In this document: piece after piece, positions 1 through 10,702 of the stretch
Layout: each line of letters starts with the position of its first letter
Numbering within the stretch: the first letter of the stretch is position 1
Assembly: GCA_001899855.1 (NCBI GenBank)
Contig: MKWR01000023.1
Span: forward strand, 57,341-121,340
DNA from: Lysobacterales bacterium 63-13
GTDB lineage: Bacteria; Pseudomonadota; Gammaproteobacteria; Xanthomonadales; Rhodanobacteraceae
Length of the DNA stretch: 64,000 nt
Direction of reading: 5' to 3'
Position numbers and translations under genes: made by a program
Notes under the pieces: model-generated
Told to the model about the DNA's origin: nothing
What the model saw: the letters and a program-made list of their open reading frames with translations, nothing else
Databases searched by the model: none

Positions 1-19
1 TAATCCGCGTCCCTTCTGT

Positions 20-95
20 GCCGGAATAGCTCAGTTGGTAGAGCGCGTCATTCGTAATGATGAGGTCGTAGGTTCGATTCCTATTTCCGGCACCA
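20..95 (+). tRNA. tRNA-Thr (anticodon CGT)
   Basis: A complete 76-nt cloverleaf reads from the acceptor strand GCCGGAA to TTCCGGC with an encoded CCA tail. The anticodon stem CGTCA/TGATG closes a TTCGTAA loop, giving anticodon CGT for threonine ACG codons. The D arm GCTC/GAGC and the T loop TTCGATT are canonical. It lies 15 nt before a tRNA-Val, so the two are probably co-transcribed. Confidence 0.97.
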
Positions 96-110
96 CCTTT
101 TCAGGTCATT

Positions 111-185
111 GGGCGGTTAGCTCAGCGGTAGAGCATTGCCTTCACACGGCAAGGGTCGCAGGTTCGAACCCTGCACCGCCCACCA
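111..185 (+). tRNA. tRNA-Val (anticodon CAC)
   Basis: A complete 75-nt cloverleaf has the acceptor pair GGGCGGT/ACCGCCC and an encoded CCA. The anticodon stem TTGCC/GGCAA closes the loop TTCACAC, giving anticodon CAC for valine GTG codons. It follows the tRNA-Thr directly. No integrase or att-like duplication was seen nearby. Confidence 0.97.
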
Positions 186-337
186 GACGATCACGCACAC
201 GGCCATTGCGAGCGGTCATGTTCCGCGCCTTGGCCTGTCCAGGCTTCGGATGTACGGTCGGAGCCTTCCGACCAGCGTGCTGGTCAGGCAGCCGCGCTTG
301 AGGCAATCTGGCCGCTCCCGTCAGGAGTGGAACGCTC

Positions 338-808
338 ATGATCAGCAAATCCTTTTCCGCCGTCAGGATCTTCTTTCTGGCATTGCTATTCCTTGCCATT
401 TCGGGCGAGGCCCTTGCACAAGGATCGTTCAGAGGTGAATGGATCATCGTTGATGTCCACAGCCCGGATTGGGCTGGTAACCCCGCAGCCGTGAAGCCGG
501 CACCAGGTCCGGGTTTCGAAGGTGGAACGGTGGATTTCCGATCGTCCGAGGTTGTGTCCAACGGTGCGTTGGCTTGCAGGAGTGCGGTCTACCAGATCCT
601 CAATATCCGTCCCAATGAGATCTTCCAGGGCAGGGCAGGAACCTATGCCGAGCATGCCGCTGAATCGGCCGGTATATCCGACAATTCCAAAACGTTGCGG
701 GTGACCTGTGGCAATGGCGAATCGGTCGACTACCACGAAGCTGGGAAATCCCTTGTCGTGTTATCCGGTGACTACCTGTACACGCTGATGCGCGAGGATC
801 TGCGCTGA
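338..808 (+). CDS. Exported protein of unknown function
   Basis: This 156-residue protein has a clear Sec signal: Lys/Arg near the start, a hydrophobic core at about residues 10-22, and a probable cut after ALA-Q near residue 27. The mature part is about 129 residues with two cysteines and no motif I recognise. A Shine-Dalgarno AGGAG lies about 10 nt before the ATG. The gene stands alone after the tRNAs and converges on pilD. It is probably periplasmic or secreted; the function is unknown. Confidence 0.7.
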   Translation: MISKSFSAVRIFFLALLFLAISGEALAQGSFRGEWIIVDVHSPDWAGNPAAVKPAPGPGFEGGTVDFRSSEVVSNGALACRSAVYQILNIRPNEIFQGRAGTYAEHAAESAGISDNSKTLRVTCGNGESVDYHEAGKSLVVLSGDYLYTLMREDLR

Positions 809-1005
809 TCAACTGGATGTTGGCCCAGTCCGGTTAACCACCGGCATGCCATTCGATTGACGTCGACGTCATTGTTTGCGAGTTGGTTCGCCCCTTTTCC
901 AGCGATCGGCTTACTGCCAGGGCGCGTCCTCACCAGTCAATTCAAGCAGTCGAGCCCCTGCCTGCGTCCTTTCGGGTTGCCAAGGGTTGGGCACAGCAAT
1001 GCCAG

Positions 1006-1884
1006 TCAACCACCGCTGACCAGAAACCATTCCTGATACAGGACGAGCAGCTGGCTGCCAAAGACGAACCAGACCCATCCCGCGGCGGCAATGAATGGTC
1101 CAAACGGAATGGGTGTGCTTCGATCCTTTCCTTTTGCCGCCAGCACGATGCTGCCGACGATCGCGCCGATCAGCGATGACAGCAGGATGATCGGCAGCAG
1201 GGCCGCCGCGCCCATCCATGCACCAAGGGCTGCGAGCAGTTTGAAATCGCCGTAGCCCATGCCCTCCTTGCCGGTCATCAGCTTGAACAGCCAGAACACC
1301 GACCACAGGCTGAGCCAGCCAATGATCGCACCGAGAATGGCTTCGGCGGGCGCAACAAACACTGGCAGCAGGGAAATCAGCAGGCCAAGCCAGAGCAGGG
1401 GCAAGGTCAGCTGATCAGGCAGCAATTGCGTGCGTGCGTCAATTCCCGATGCCGCAATGAGGATCCAGGTGAACGCCAGGGCGGCAAGCAGTTGCCAGCC
1501 AAAACCAAACTTCCAGGCAACGACTGCACTGGCTGTGGCAGTGATGAGTTCCACCATCGGGTATTGCCAGGAAATGGCCGTCCTGCAGTAGCGGCAGCGC
1601 CCGCGCAGGATGAGAAAGCTCAGCAGAGGGATGTTGTCGAGAGGCGACAGCTCATGCTTGCAGTGCGGGCAATGTGAACCCTTGAACACCAGATCTGGCG
1701 GCGCTTCCTCTGCTGCGGGTTCCGTGTGGCCGAGAAACTCGCGAGCCTGTGACATCCAGTCATGTTCAAGGCGACGTGGCAGACGCAGGATCACGACATT
1801 CAAGAAGCTGCCCACTAGCAGTCCCAGCACCCCCGCGAGTGGAATCAGCGCACTCGGTTGTTCAAGCCACGACCAATCCATCAA
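1006..1884 (-). CDS. pilD: Prepilin peptidase / N-methyltransferase PilD
   Basis: PilD is the inner-membrane aspartyl protease that removes the prepilin leader and methylates the new N-terminal Phe. The 292-residue protein has the family layout: a first TM segment, a cytoplasmic loop with the zinc pairs Cys72/Cys75 and Cys97/Cys100, then further TM helices. The two catalytic aspartates are visible as Asp149 (GIDARTQ) and Asp213 (GYGD). Length is normal. It is the last gene of the minus-strand pilB-pilC-pilD group, but 328 bp separate it from pilC, so it may have its own promoter. Its expected substrate is the pilin at 18,820-19,254. Confidence 0.95.
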   Translation of the reverse strand: MMDWSWLEQPSALIPLAGVLGLLVGSFLNVVILRLPRRLEHDWMSQAREFLGHTEPAAEEAPPDLVFKGSHCPHCKHELSPLDNIPLLSFLILRGRCRYCRTAISWQYPMVELITATASAVVAWKFGFGWQLLAALAFTWILIAASGIDARTQLLPDQLTLPLLWLGLLISLLPVFVAPAEAILGAIIGWLSLWSVFWLFKLMTGKEGMGYGDFKLLAALGAWMGAAALLPIILLSSLIGAIVGSIVLAAKGKDRSTPIPFGPFIAAAGWVWFVFGSQLLVLYQEWFLVSGG

Positions 1885-2212
1885 CGAAGCTCCGCTCGAT
1901 CAAGCTGTCAAAATACCAGCTTTCACTTGCCACGAGACAGGATTGAGCGAACAGGCTGTGACGCATTATTCCCGGAGCAGCAAGGGCGTTCGAGTGGCTC
2001 CCGACGTTGTCGTCTTGTCAAAGGAGTGGTTTCCGCCGTCCCAGGAGGAGCCGCCGCTGGCCTCGGGAAGGCTCCCCTGGAATACCGTTTCCTTGGGCGC
2101 GCTTAGCAGGAAGCCCAGTTACGGGCGATGGTTCTTCGCAAACTGCGATTGAGCTTCGGGCATGAATGCCCTTCCCTAGACTTCCAGCAACCATAAGCCC
2201 TGCCGATAGGAA
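1885..2212. other. 328-bp intergenic gap between pilC and pilD
   Basis: I see no convincing gene. Short open frames on the plus strand here continue from antisense of pilD and have no start signal. A 14-bp perfect palindrome, GGGCAT-GA-ATGCCC, lies at 2158-2171 just downstream of pilC, and a GGAGCC/GGCTCC inverted repeat lies at about 2045-2073. Neither has a T-run. The gap may hold a promoter or mRNA processing structure for pilD. Confidence 0.4.
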
Positions 2213-3490
2213 TCAACCCACCACCGCGCCAAGCTTGAAGATCGGCAGGTACATGCCTATGACCATGCCGCCGACGATTACGCCGATGATGATCATGATG
2301 AAAGGCTCCAACAGGCTGGCGAGGGCGTCGACCGCGTTGTTGACTTCCTGCTCGTAGAACTCTGCAATCTTGAACAACATGGTATCGAGCGCACCGGATT
2401 CCTCACCGATCGCGACCATCTGCACCACCATGTTCGGGAACAGGTTGGTCTGGCGAATTGCGAGCTGGAGTTGGTGGCCCACAGATACATCTTCACGAAT
2501 TTGCTTGACCGCTTCGTTGTAAACCACGCTGCCAGTTGCGCCCGCCACCGAATCCAGTGCCTCGACCAGCGGCACGCCGGCCTTGAAGGTCACCCCCAAG
2601 GTGCGGGCGAAGCGTGCCATTGCCGATTGGCGAAGAATTTCGCCAATGACGGGCAGCTTGAGTACTGCACGGCCGATAAAATGCTGGAACTTGGTCGATC
2701 GCTTGTACACCGTAATGAAGGCGAAGATGCTGCCGACAAGCCAAAGCAGCAACAACCACCAATACGAAACCATGAAACGCGACATGCCCACGAGCATCAG
2801 TGTGAATGCCGGAAGGTCAGCGCCAAAGCCCTTGAATACTGATTCAAACTGGGGAATCACAAAGATCAGCAAGATGCATGAGACCAAAACAGCAACTGAA
2901 AGCACCATGGCCGGATAAAACATGGCTTTCTTGATCTTGCCTTTGATGGCTTCGATGTTCTCCTGATAATTCGCGATCGTGTCGAGGATGGTATCGAGCA
3001 CACCGGCCGATTCACCGGCCTTGACCAGGTTGCGGTAAAGCTCGTCGAACTGCACTGGATACTTGCCCAGTGACTCATTCAATGCGGATCCTCCTTCGAT
3101 TTCAGTCTTGATATCGACCAGCATGTCCTTGAAGCGCGGGTTGTTCTGACCTCCGGCGACAATCTCGAAACCCTGCACCATCGGGACGCCAGCCGCCATC
3201 ATGGTCGCGAGCTGACGGCTGAAAACCGAAATATCCCGCGATTTTACGGACTTGCCGGTCTTGCCAAAAAGGGGCTTTGGCTTGGCCTTGACGCTTTGCG
3301 GATTGATCCCTTGGCGACGCAATTCGGCCTTGACCAGACTGGCGGACTTGGTCGTCATCTCGCCTTTCATGCGCTGGCCACGCTTGTCGAGGCCAACCCA
3401 GATGTAGGTATCCATCTGGCTCAGGGAAGCGCGCGATTTCCCGACGTTGGCCTTGACGCCGGCTTTGGCGGTTGCGGTCGTAGTTGCCAT
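2213..3490 (-). CDS. pilC: Type IV pilus inner-membrane platform protein PilC
   Basis: PilC is the inner-membrane platform that couples the PilB motor to pilin polymerisation. The 425-residue protein has the two tandem T2SSF (GspF) domains of the family: the first cytoplasmic domain begins near residue 85 (SVFSRQLATMMAAGVPM) and the second near residue 290 (RFARTLGVTFKAGVPLVEAL). Each is followed by hydrophobic segments, the last ending in MIIIGVIVGGMVIGMYLPIF. It starts 3 nt after the pilB stop and is clearly co-transcribed with it. Length is typical. Confidence 0.96.
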   Translation of the reverse strand: MATTTATAKAGVKANVGKSRASLSQMDTYIWVGLDKRGQRMKGEMTTKSASLVKAELRRQGINPQSVKAKPKPLFGKTGKSVKSRDISVFSRQLATMMAAGVPMVQGFEIVAGGQNNPRFKDMLVDIKTEIEGGSALNESLGKYPVQFDELYRNLVKAGESAGVLDTILDTIANYQENIEAIKGKIKKAMFYPAMVLSVAVLVSCILLIFVIPQFESVFKGFGADLPAFTLMLVGMSRFMVSYWWLLLLWLVGSIFAFITVYKRSTKFQHFIGRAVLKLPVIGEILRQSAMARFARTLGVTFKAGVPLVEALDSVAGATGSVVYNEAVKQIREDVSVGHQLQLAIRQTNLFPNMVVQMVAIGEESGALDTMLFKIAEFYEQEVNNAVDALASLLEPFIMIIIGVIVGGMVIGMYLPIFKLGAVVG

Positions 3491-3493
3491 GGC

Positions 3494-5221
<1,728 letters not shown>

Positions 5222-5262
5222 AAGAAGTCCGCGTAAACCCCTGTTGATACTGCGAATCTACC

Positions 5263-5277
5263 GCAAATACATTGCCG
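5263..5277 (-). promoter_or_regulatory. Candidate sigma-54 promoter of pilB
   Basis: On the minus strand the sequence CGGCAATGTATTTGC has the -24 GG and -12 GC elements separated by exactly 10 nt, and fits TGGCAC-N5-TTGC at most conserved positions. Transcription would start about 12 nt downstream, giving a leader of about 30 nt before the pilB ATG. RpoN-dependent pilus transcription (through PilR) is established in related bacteria. The assignment here rests on sequence only. Confidence 0.55.
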
Positions 5278-5362
5278 AAAGAACACCTGCCGGGCAGTAT
5301 AGTGGCCCAATCCACACAATTTCCGGCCGCTTCGACCCAGGGCCGCGAATTCCGGGGTATCC

Positions 5363-6211
5363 ATGATCAGCATTGTCCTGCCGGCAAAGAATGAAGCCGC
5401 GGCACTGACTCACGTATTGCCGGCTTTGCGGAGCTCCCATCCAGAAGCCGAAATCATCGTCGTCGATGATGGCTCGACCGACGATACAGCCGAAATTTGC
5501 CACCAAAATGGCGTCAAGTCGCTGCGCCAGCCGTATTCAATGGGCAATGGCGCTGCCATCAAGCGGGGTGCCAGGGCGGCCAGCGGCGAAACGATTGTTT
5601 TCATGGATGCGGATGGCCAGCATGACCCCGCCCTCATCAGTCGATTGCTAAGCCGTATTGACGAAGGCTTCGACATGGTCGTCGGCGCCCGTGACTGGTC
5701 CGGCCAGGCTGGCGTCAGCCGGGGATTGGCCAATGCGCTCTACAACTGGCTTGCCAGCCACATGACCGGATTCGAGGTCAAGGACCTGACTTCCGGGTTT
5801 CGCGCTGTCCGCGCCGACAAGTTCCGCGAGTTCCTGCATCTGTTGCCAAACGGGTTCTCGTACCCGACGACCTGCACCATGGCCTTCTTCCGAAGTGCCT
5901 ATGCCGTCGCCTATGAGCCGATTCCTGTTGCCAAGCGTGTCGGCAAAAGCCATATCAAGCCGATTCGTGATGGGTTGCGTTTTCTGCTCATCATTTTCAA
6001 GATTGCAACGTTGTACTCACCCCTGCGGCTGTTTGTGCCAATCAGTACGCTGTTCTTCGTTCTTGGACTCGCGTACTACGGCTTCACCTTCGCAACCCAG
6101 CACCGATTCACGAACATGAGTCTGCTGCTCTTCAGCGCCGCGGTGATCATATTCCTGATCGGTTTGATTTCCGAGCAGATCACCGCATTGACGTACCGGC
6201 GCGATACTTGA
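5363..6211 (+). CDS. Family 2 glycosyltransferase, polyprenyl-phosphate type, membrane-anchored
   Basis: This 282-residue protein resembles dolichyl/undecaprenyl-phosphate sugar synthases of family GT2. The nucleotide-sugar site DDGSTD is at 35-40 and the metal-binding DADGQ at 82-86. The C-terminal 80 residues hold two TM segments (around LRLFVPISTLFFVLGLAYY and SLLLFSAAVIIFLIGLI). Such enzymes load a sugar onto a lipid carrier, which fits a supply role for the two GT-C type proteins at 14.7-18.6 kb. GGGG precedes the ATG at good spacing. It is divergent from pilB and convergent with the sugar cluster, only 31 bp from its end. Confidence 0.85.
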   Translation: MISIVLPAKNEAAALTHVLPALRSSHPEAEIIVVDDGSTDDTAEICHQNGVKSLRQPYSMGNGAAIKRGARAASGETIVFMDADGQHDPALISRLLSRIDEGFDMVVGARDWSGQAGVSRGLANALYNWLASHMTGFEVKDLTSGFRAVRADKFREFLHLLPNGFSYPTTCTMAFFRSAYAVAYEPIPVAKRVGKSHIKPIRDGLRFLLIIFKIATLYSPLRLFVPISTLFFVLGLAYYGFTFATQHRFTNMSLLLFSAAVIIFLIGLISEQITALTYRRDT

Positions 6212-6242
6212 GGCAATTCGGGTGTGAGCGCATATCCGGCAT

Positions 6243-7013
6243 TCAACTCATGCGGCGCAGATAGCCGCCCGGCGCGACCGTGATCTGGATCTTGGCTTCG
6301 ATGTCGCGATCGACGGCAAATTCCGGATGCTCGGCAAGGAATGCCTGAACTGCGGTCTTTGGATTGTTGCCGACATCCCATGGGCGATCGGGGTACATGC
6401 CAGCAGGCAAGTCCTCGATTATCGTGTCATACACGATGCAGTAGTTGCCCGGAGTCACCAGCGGTGCATAGGAATGCAGCTCGGCCAGCACATGCGCATG
6501 GGTGTGATTCGAATCCAGACAGACCATCACGCGATCGTAGCCGCGCGCGGCATGTTGCACCTTAGCGACGATGGTCGGCTCTATCGACGATCCTTGCAGC
6601 ATGTCGATGTGGCTGGCCAGTGGATGTGCGAGGATCGCCTCTCGGTTGTGTTCACGGATGTCAATGTCGATGCCGAGCACACGCCGACGAGGCTTGCGCG
6701 GATCGAGGAGCTCGCCCTTGTTGATTGCATCGGAATAGTCGAGCAGTGCAAGCAGCGAGGCGCTCAGGATCAGCGAGCCGCCATGTGCAATGCCTGTTTC
6801 GATGATTAGATCCGGGCGTGTTGCCCAGACTAGTTCCTGCATCGCAACAATGTCTTGCGGGTACTGGATGATCGGGCGCCCCTGCCACTGGAAATTGTAG
6901 GAGTACTTCGCCGCGACGGAGGATTCGGTGAATGCGCTCGCATCGTCGAGCAGGCGTTGGTTGGTGCGCGCATCGTGCAATCGCCTGCGGATTTCGTCCT
7001 GGAAGTCGTTCAT
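6243..7013 (-). CDS. CmcI-like (cephalosporin hydroxylase family) protein, probable methyltransferase
   Basis: The 256-residue protein matches the CmcI/rhamnosyl O-methyltransferase family, which is common in O-antigen clusters. A Rossmann-type SAM site is suggested by IIETGIAHGGSL (about residues 70-81), followed by GIDIDIREHNR, LDSNHTHAHVLAEL and a C-terminal region with VYDTIIEDLP. In this family the acidic and His residues bind a metal. The likely role is O-methylation of a sugar. It is the last gene of the minus-strand sugar operon, and its ATG overlaps the upstream stop by 4 nt. Confidence 0.8.
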   Translation of the reverse strand: MNDFQDEIRRRLHDARTNQRLLDDASAFTESSVAAKYSYNFQWQGRPIIQYPQDIVAMQELVWATRPDLIIETGIAHGGSLILSASLLALLDYSDAINKGELLDPRKPRRRVLGIDIDIREHNREAILAHPLASHIDMLQGSSIEPTIVAKVQHAARGYDRVMVCLDSNHTHAHVLAELHSYAPLVTPGNYCIVYDTIIEDLPAGMYPDRPWDVGNNPKTAVQAFLAEHPEFAVDRDIEAKIQITVAPGGYLRRMS

Positions 7014-8077
7014 GTATGGTCCACCGCAATGTAGTTGGGACCCGCGCCACCCAATGCACGAATCTCGGAAAGATAGTTGGAATTCATGACGAAGATGTCA
7101 GGTGTTGCACCCAACCTGGCAATCGCTTCCGACGGAGGCAACACAGGTAGCCCGGTGCCGGCCAGGAAGCAACCTTGCTTCGCCGGATTGATGTCGATCG
7201 CGATTGACGGCATGACGCCGCGCAACTGCAAATGATGCGAAAACATGACGCCCTTGGCGGCAGCGCCCCAGATCGCACAAGCAGTGCTTGAACGCACGGC
7301 AGCCGCGCAGCGGTCGAGTCTGGCGAAGAAATCGATCGGCAGCGTGACTGGATTGCTTATGCCATTCACGATTGCGGGATCACGCAAGGATTCGAGCTCG
7401 GCGACTGCATAAAGGTATTGGCCGCCAAACAGATGTCCCGCCTCGATCACGTTTCCGAAGATGCGCGCAAAGTCATCGATACGAAAATAATTCACATGCT
7501 CATAGAAAATGTCGAACCATGCTCTTTGTTGCATTATCCAGTCAAGGCACGGAACCTCGATGTAGATTCTGCCGACGCCACCGTTCGCCGTGCGCACCTG
7601 TTGCAGAAATTCGACAGGCGACGGGATGTGCTCAAGCACGTGACGCATGATGATTGCGTTTGCGCGAATGCCCAATCCTGGCTCAAAAGCGCGAGGAACG
7701 ATATGCGGCGAATCCCCTTCATAAGCGGGATCGATGCCGCGTGCTTCATGGCCGGCGGCGAGCAGAAGATTGAGGAACGCGCCCTTGCCGCAACCGATTT
7801 CGAGAATTGACATCGCCTCGAAATGGCGTCCGACCAGTTCGATGACCTGGTCGATATGGGCGCGGAATGCACTCGAATGAACCTGCTCGTTCTGATAGCT
7901 GCTGTCATACTGGATCAAAGCAGGATTGAAGGCGGCATTGTGGACCAGGCCACTTTGCTCGTTCTGCGTCAGCACTAGGTCGCCACTGGGACATGAACGA
8001 GCTGCTTCCGCGCTGCCAAACATCTTGTTCTGGTAGACCGGTACTGCATTCATGCGCAACAACTCACGCTCGATCAT
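7010..8077 (-). CDS. SAM-dependent methyltransferase with C-methyltransferase-like C-terminal domain
   Basis: The 355-residue protein has a class I SAM motif (ILEIGCGKGAF, near residue 92), MRHVLEHIPSP as the post-motif, and a C-terminal domain with the signature AIWGAAAKGVMF seen in sugar C-methyltransferases. It lacks the N-terminal CxxC zinc finger of the related protein at 8,913-10,151; the N-terminus instead reads VYQNKMFGSAEAA. The likely substrate is a nucleotide-activated sugar. The start overlaps the upstream stop by 4 nt (ATGA). Confidence 0.8.
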   Translation of the reverse strand: MIERELLRMNAVPVYQNKMFGSAEAARSCPSGDLVLTQNEQSGLVHNAAFNPALIQYDSSYQNEQVHSSAFRAHIDQVIELVGRHFEAMSILEIGCGKGAFLNLLLAAGHEARGIDPAYEGDSPHIVPRAFEPGLGIRANAIIMRHVLEHIPSPVEFLQQVRTANGGVGRIYIEVPCLDWIMQQRAWFDIFYEHVNYFRIDDFARIFGNVIEAGHLFGGQYLYAVAELESLRDPAIVNGISNPVTLPIDFFARLDRCAAAVRSSTACAIWGAAAKGVMFSHHLQLRGVMPSIAIDINPAKQGCFLAGTGLPVLPPSEAIARLGATPDIFVMNSNYLSEIRALGGAGPNYIAVDHT

Positions 8078-8910
8078 GTTGACTCCAACAAAGCATTCTG
8101 ACGACGTGCGTTGCCCCAGAATGCAAAAGGTTCGTAGTCAGGAACAGGATGTACGCCACGATTCAAGACGATATCCGCATTCCATTCTTGCAACCATTCG
8201 CGCACGATGTCGATGACTCGAGTCGGCTTTCCGCTGCATAGGTTAACGGTTCCCATGTCGGCATGTGTCAACGCCAGTGCCGCGATTCGCGACGCTGCCA
8301 GTTCGATCGGGAGGAAGTCACGCACTTGGTCGCCATGCGACATGTCGAAGTCGGGGCTCCCGGAGTCAATTGCGGTGCGCAATTGTGCATACAGGGAGGT
8401 CGCGGCTTGCCCATCTCCGTACAAATAGAACGGTCGAAACCAGCCGAGGCCGAATTCATGGCGCTCGCGCAAATGCAGCAAGTGACGATGCAAGGAGTGC
8501 TTTGCCTGGCCGTAGGCAGTAATTGGCTGGGCAGGCGCTGTTTCATCGAGCTCACCTGACTGAAGTCCGTATTCGAAGCAGGTGCCCACAACAACCACGC
8601 GATCTGTTCCGCCAATGATGCAGGATTCGAGAAACTCCGCATGCATTGGCATCTCGCTCTCGAGATGGTGCGCTGAGCGGTAGTTCGGCAAACCACCCCA
8701 GGCCAGGTGCAACAGGACATCGCTCTTGCCAATTCGGTCAAGCGTGGATCTGTCCATTACCTTGATATCCCTTGCACAGGGAGTCACCCCGCTGTCAAGT
8801 GGCTGATCAGGATGGCGTGACACAGCGATCACTTGTGCGCCACGCTTGCGCAATTCACGAACGACGTGTCGACCGATGAATCCACTTGCGCCGGTAACAG
8901 TCACGCGCAT
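8074..8910 (-). CDS. NAD(P)-dependent sugar epimerase/reductase (extended SDR)
   Basis: The nucleotide-binding GASGFIG is at residues 7-13 when translation starts at the ATG at 8,910. The catalytic Tyr-Lys pair follows in ITAYGQAKHSLHRHL. The product is 278 residues. An upstream in-frame ATG exists, but it would overlap the previous gene by about 100 nt, and families of this type begin just before the GxxGxxG. In a CDP-sugar pathway the plausible role is 4-keto reduction or epimerisation after C-methylation. The start lies 2 nt after the previous stop. Confidence 0.85.
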   Translation of the reverse strand: MRVTVTGASGFIGRHVVRELRKRGAQVIAVSRHPDQPLDSGVTPCARDIKVMDRSTLDRIGKSDVLLHLAWGGLPNYRSAHHLESEMPMHAEFLESCIIGGTDRVVVVGTCFEYGLQSGELDETAPAQPITAYGQAKHSLHRHLLHLRERHEFGLGWFRPFYLYGDGQAATSLYAQLRTAIDSGSPDFDMSHGDQVRDFLPIELAASRIAALALTHADMGTVNLCSGKPTRVIDIVREWLQEWNADIVLNRGVHPVPDYEPFAFWGNARRQNALLEST

Positions 8911-8912
8911 GA

Positions 8913-10151
8913 TCAGTCGATTTCCATGTTTGGGATTGCAGTGGCGAAGCGTCCGCCCCATGTGCGCACATAAGAAAGCTGTGTCGTGATTTCCTCTCGC
9001 AGATTCCACGGCAAGATCAGCACGAGATCGGGTTGTTGGGCACGCAAGTGCTGCTCGGCCACGATCGGAATCCGCGAGCCAGGCAAGTACCGACCCTGCT
9101 TGTGGGGGGATGCGTCAACCACGTAGGACAGCAGGTCCGGACGCACGCCGGCATAGTTGAGCAATGTATTGCCCTTGGCCGCTGCACCGTAGCCGCCTAC
9201 CTTGAGGCCATCCCGACGCGCCTGCAGCAGGAATGCCAAGAGGTCGTTCTTCACAGCATCGGCCTGCAACTGGAAGCCGCGGTAGTAGTCCATTTCGAGC
9301 ATGCCGGCCGAGGCTTCGCCAGCCAGTATGGCGGCAACGGCGGGGGTTGCCCTGTGGTGACTGGCATTGTGCGCTGCCCATACCCGCAGTGAACCGCCAT
9401 GAGTGGACAAGGTCTCTACGTCACAGATGCGCAGTCCGTGGGCCGCAAGGACGGCTCGCAAAACATGCAGCGAGAAGTATGAAAAATGTTCGTGGTAGAC
9501 GGTATCGAATTGTCTCTGCGTGACAAGCTGTTGCAGGTGGGGAAACTCGATGGTTGCGATGCCTTGTCCATCAAGCAATTCGGCGATGCCGGCGACAAAG
9601 TCGTTTAGGTCCGGTACGTGTGCCAGCACATTGTTGGCAATGATGAGATCGGCACGCCGACGTTGTCGGGACAGGCGATGTGCTAATCCGGCACCGAAGA
9701 ATTCAACGATCGTTTCGATGCCACGTGCGCGCGCGACTTCGGCGGTGCCGGCGGCAGGCTCGACACCCAGGCAAGGAATTCCACGCGCAGCCATGTATTG
9801 CAGCAGGTAGCCATCGTTGGAGGCGATCTCGACGACGAAGCTGTCGCCGTCGAGACCGAGTCGTGTCGTGGCGTCTGCCACATAACGCTCGGCATGTTCG
9901 AGCCAGGAGCGCGAGTACGACGAAAAATAAGCGTAATCGGCAGAAAACAAGGCGGTATGTGCCTGCAATTCGTCAATTTGCACCAACAAACATTGCGGAC
10001 AGGTGTGCAGCTTGAGCGGAAAGTACAATTCCGGGGCCGAGAGCATCTCGCGGCTGAGGTAGGCGTTGGACGGCGGTGCGGTGCCAAGATCAAGGAATAC
10101 GTTGTCGAGCTCGGGGTCATCCAGCAGCGTGTCACAGAAGCGGCATTTCAT
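8913..10151 (-). CDS. Nucleotide-sugar C-methyltransferase (TylC3/zinc-binding type)
   Basis: The 412-residue protein has the full layout of sugar 3-C-methyltransferases. It begins with the zinc finger Cys3-x2-Cys6 and a second pair CPQC near residue 51. A SAM domain follows with VVEIASNDGYLLQYM and LIIANNVLAHVPDL, then the C-terminal domain with VGGYGAAAKGNTLLNY. Members act on NDP-4-keto-6-deoxy sugars, which is what the rfbF/rfbG products would provide. The predicted result is a branched 3-C-methyl deoxyhexose. Translation is coupled to the upstream gene by a 4-nt overlap. Confidence 0.88.
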   Translation of the reverse strand: MKCRFCDTLLDDPELDNVFLDLGTAPPSNAYLSREMLSAPELYFPLKLHTCPQCLLVQIDELQAHTALFSADYAYFSSYSRSWLEHAERYVADATTRLGLDGDSFVVEIASNDGYLLQYMAARGIPCLGVEPAAGTAEVARARGIETIVEFFGAGLAHRLSRQRRRADLIIANNVLAHVPDLNDFVAGIAELLDGQGIATIEFPHLQQLVTQRQFDTVYHEHFSYFSLHVLRAVLAAHGLRICDVETLSTHGGSLRVWAAHNASHHRATPAVAAILAGEASAGMLEMDYYRGFQLQADAVKNDLLAFLLQARRDGLKVGGYGAAAKGNTLLNYAGVRPDLLSYVVDASPHKQGRYLPGSRIPIVAEQHLRAQQPDLVLILPWNLREEITTQLSYVRTWGGRFATAIPNMEID

Positions 10152-10702
10152 ACTTCGATTCCCGTAAAGCCGGCATTGAGAAGTGGAGCCAGACGGTCCT
10201 TGTCCGAGATGCAGGCCACCGGTAGTGGCCAGTGGATCGCAAGCACCGGATCATCATGCCGGAGCGTTCCTTCGCAGCCGGATTCCCAGCGTGCCGTGTG
10301 CAGGTACAGCAATTGCACGTCGTCGGTCAGGGCCTGGAAGCCATGTGCGAAACCTTCGGGAATGAATACTTGCCGCATCACACTTGCATCAAGTTCGACT
10401 GCATGCCACTTCAGGAACGTTGGCGAGCCCTTGCGCACATCCACGGCGACATCAAATACGCGGCCACGAAGGCAGCGAATCAGTTTGGCCTCCGCTGCCG
10501 GTGCGCGCTGGTAGTGCATGCCTCGCAAGGTGCCACGTGCGAATGTAGTCGAGAGATTGATCTGGGCAATATGCAGGTCAGCCCGCAAGGTCGCGAGTTC
10601 ATCCTCGCAAAACAGGCGTTCGAAGCAGCCGCGCTCGTCACCAATCGATTGAGTTTCGATGATGGTCAGACCCGCGAGCGCCGTCGCATGCAGGTGCATC
10701 AT
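10148..10702 (-). CDS. dTDP-4-dehydrorhamnose 3,5-epimerase-like protein (RmlC/RfbC family)
   Basis: This 184-residue cupin has the RmlC landmarks: DERGCFERLF near the start, the catalytic His in RGMHYQ, VFDVAVDVRKGSPTF, and IPEGFAHGFQALTDD. The ATG at 10,702 is chosen because it overlaps the stop of rfbG (ATGA) and gives the family's usual length; a much longer open frame upstream lies inside rfbG. In a CDP-glucose dehydratase operon it probably epimerises the CDP-4-keto-6-deoxyglucose product rather than a dTDP sugar. Confidence 0.88.
   Translation of the reverse strand: MMHLHATALAGLTIIETQSIGDERGCFERLFCEDELATLRADLHIAQINLSTTFARGTLRGMHYQRAPAAEAKLIRCLRGRVFDVAVDVRKGSPTFLKWHAVELDASVMRQVFIPEGFAHGFQALTDDVQLLYLHTARWESGCEGTLRHDDPVLAIHWPLPVACISDKDRLAPLLNAGFTGIEV

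Noticed and set aside
20..185. tRNA pair considered as an integration site
   Set aside because: No integrase, no duplicated tRNA 3' end and no phage genes lie within reach.
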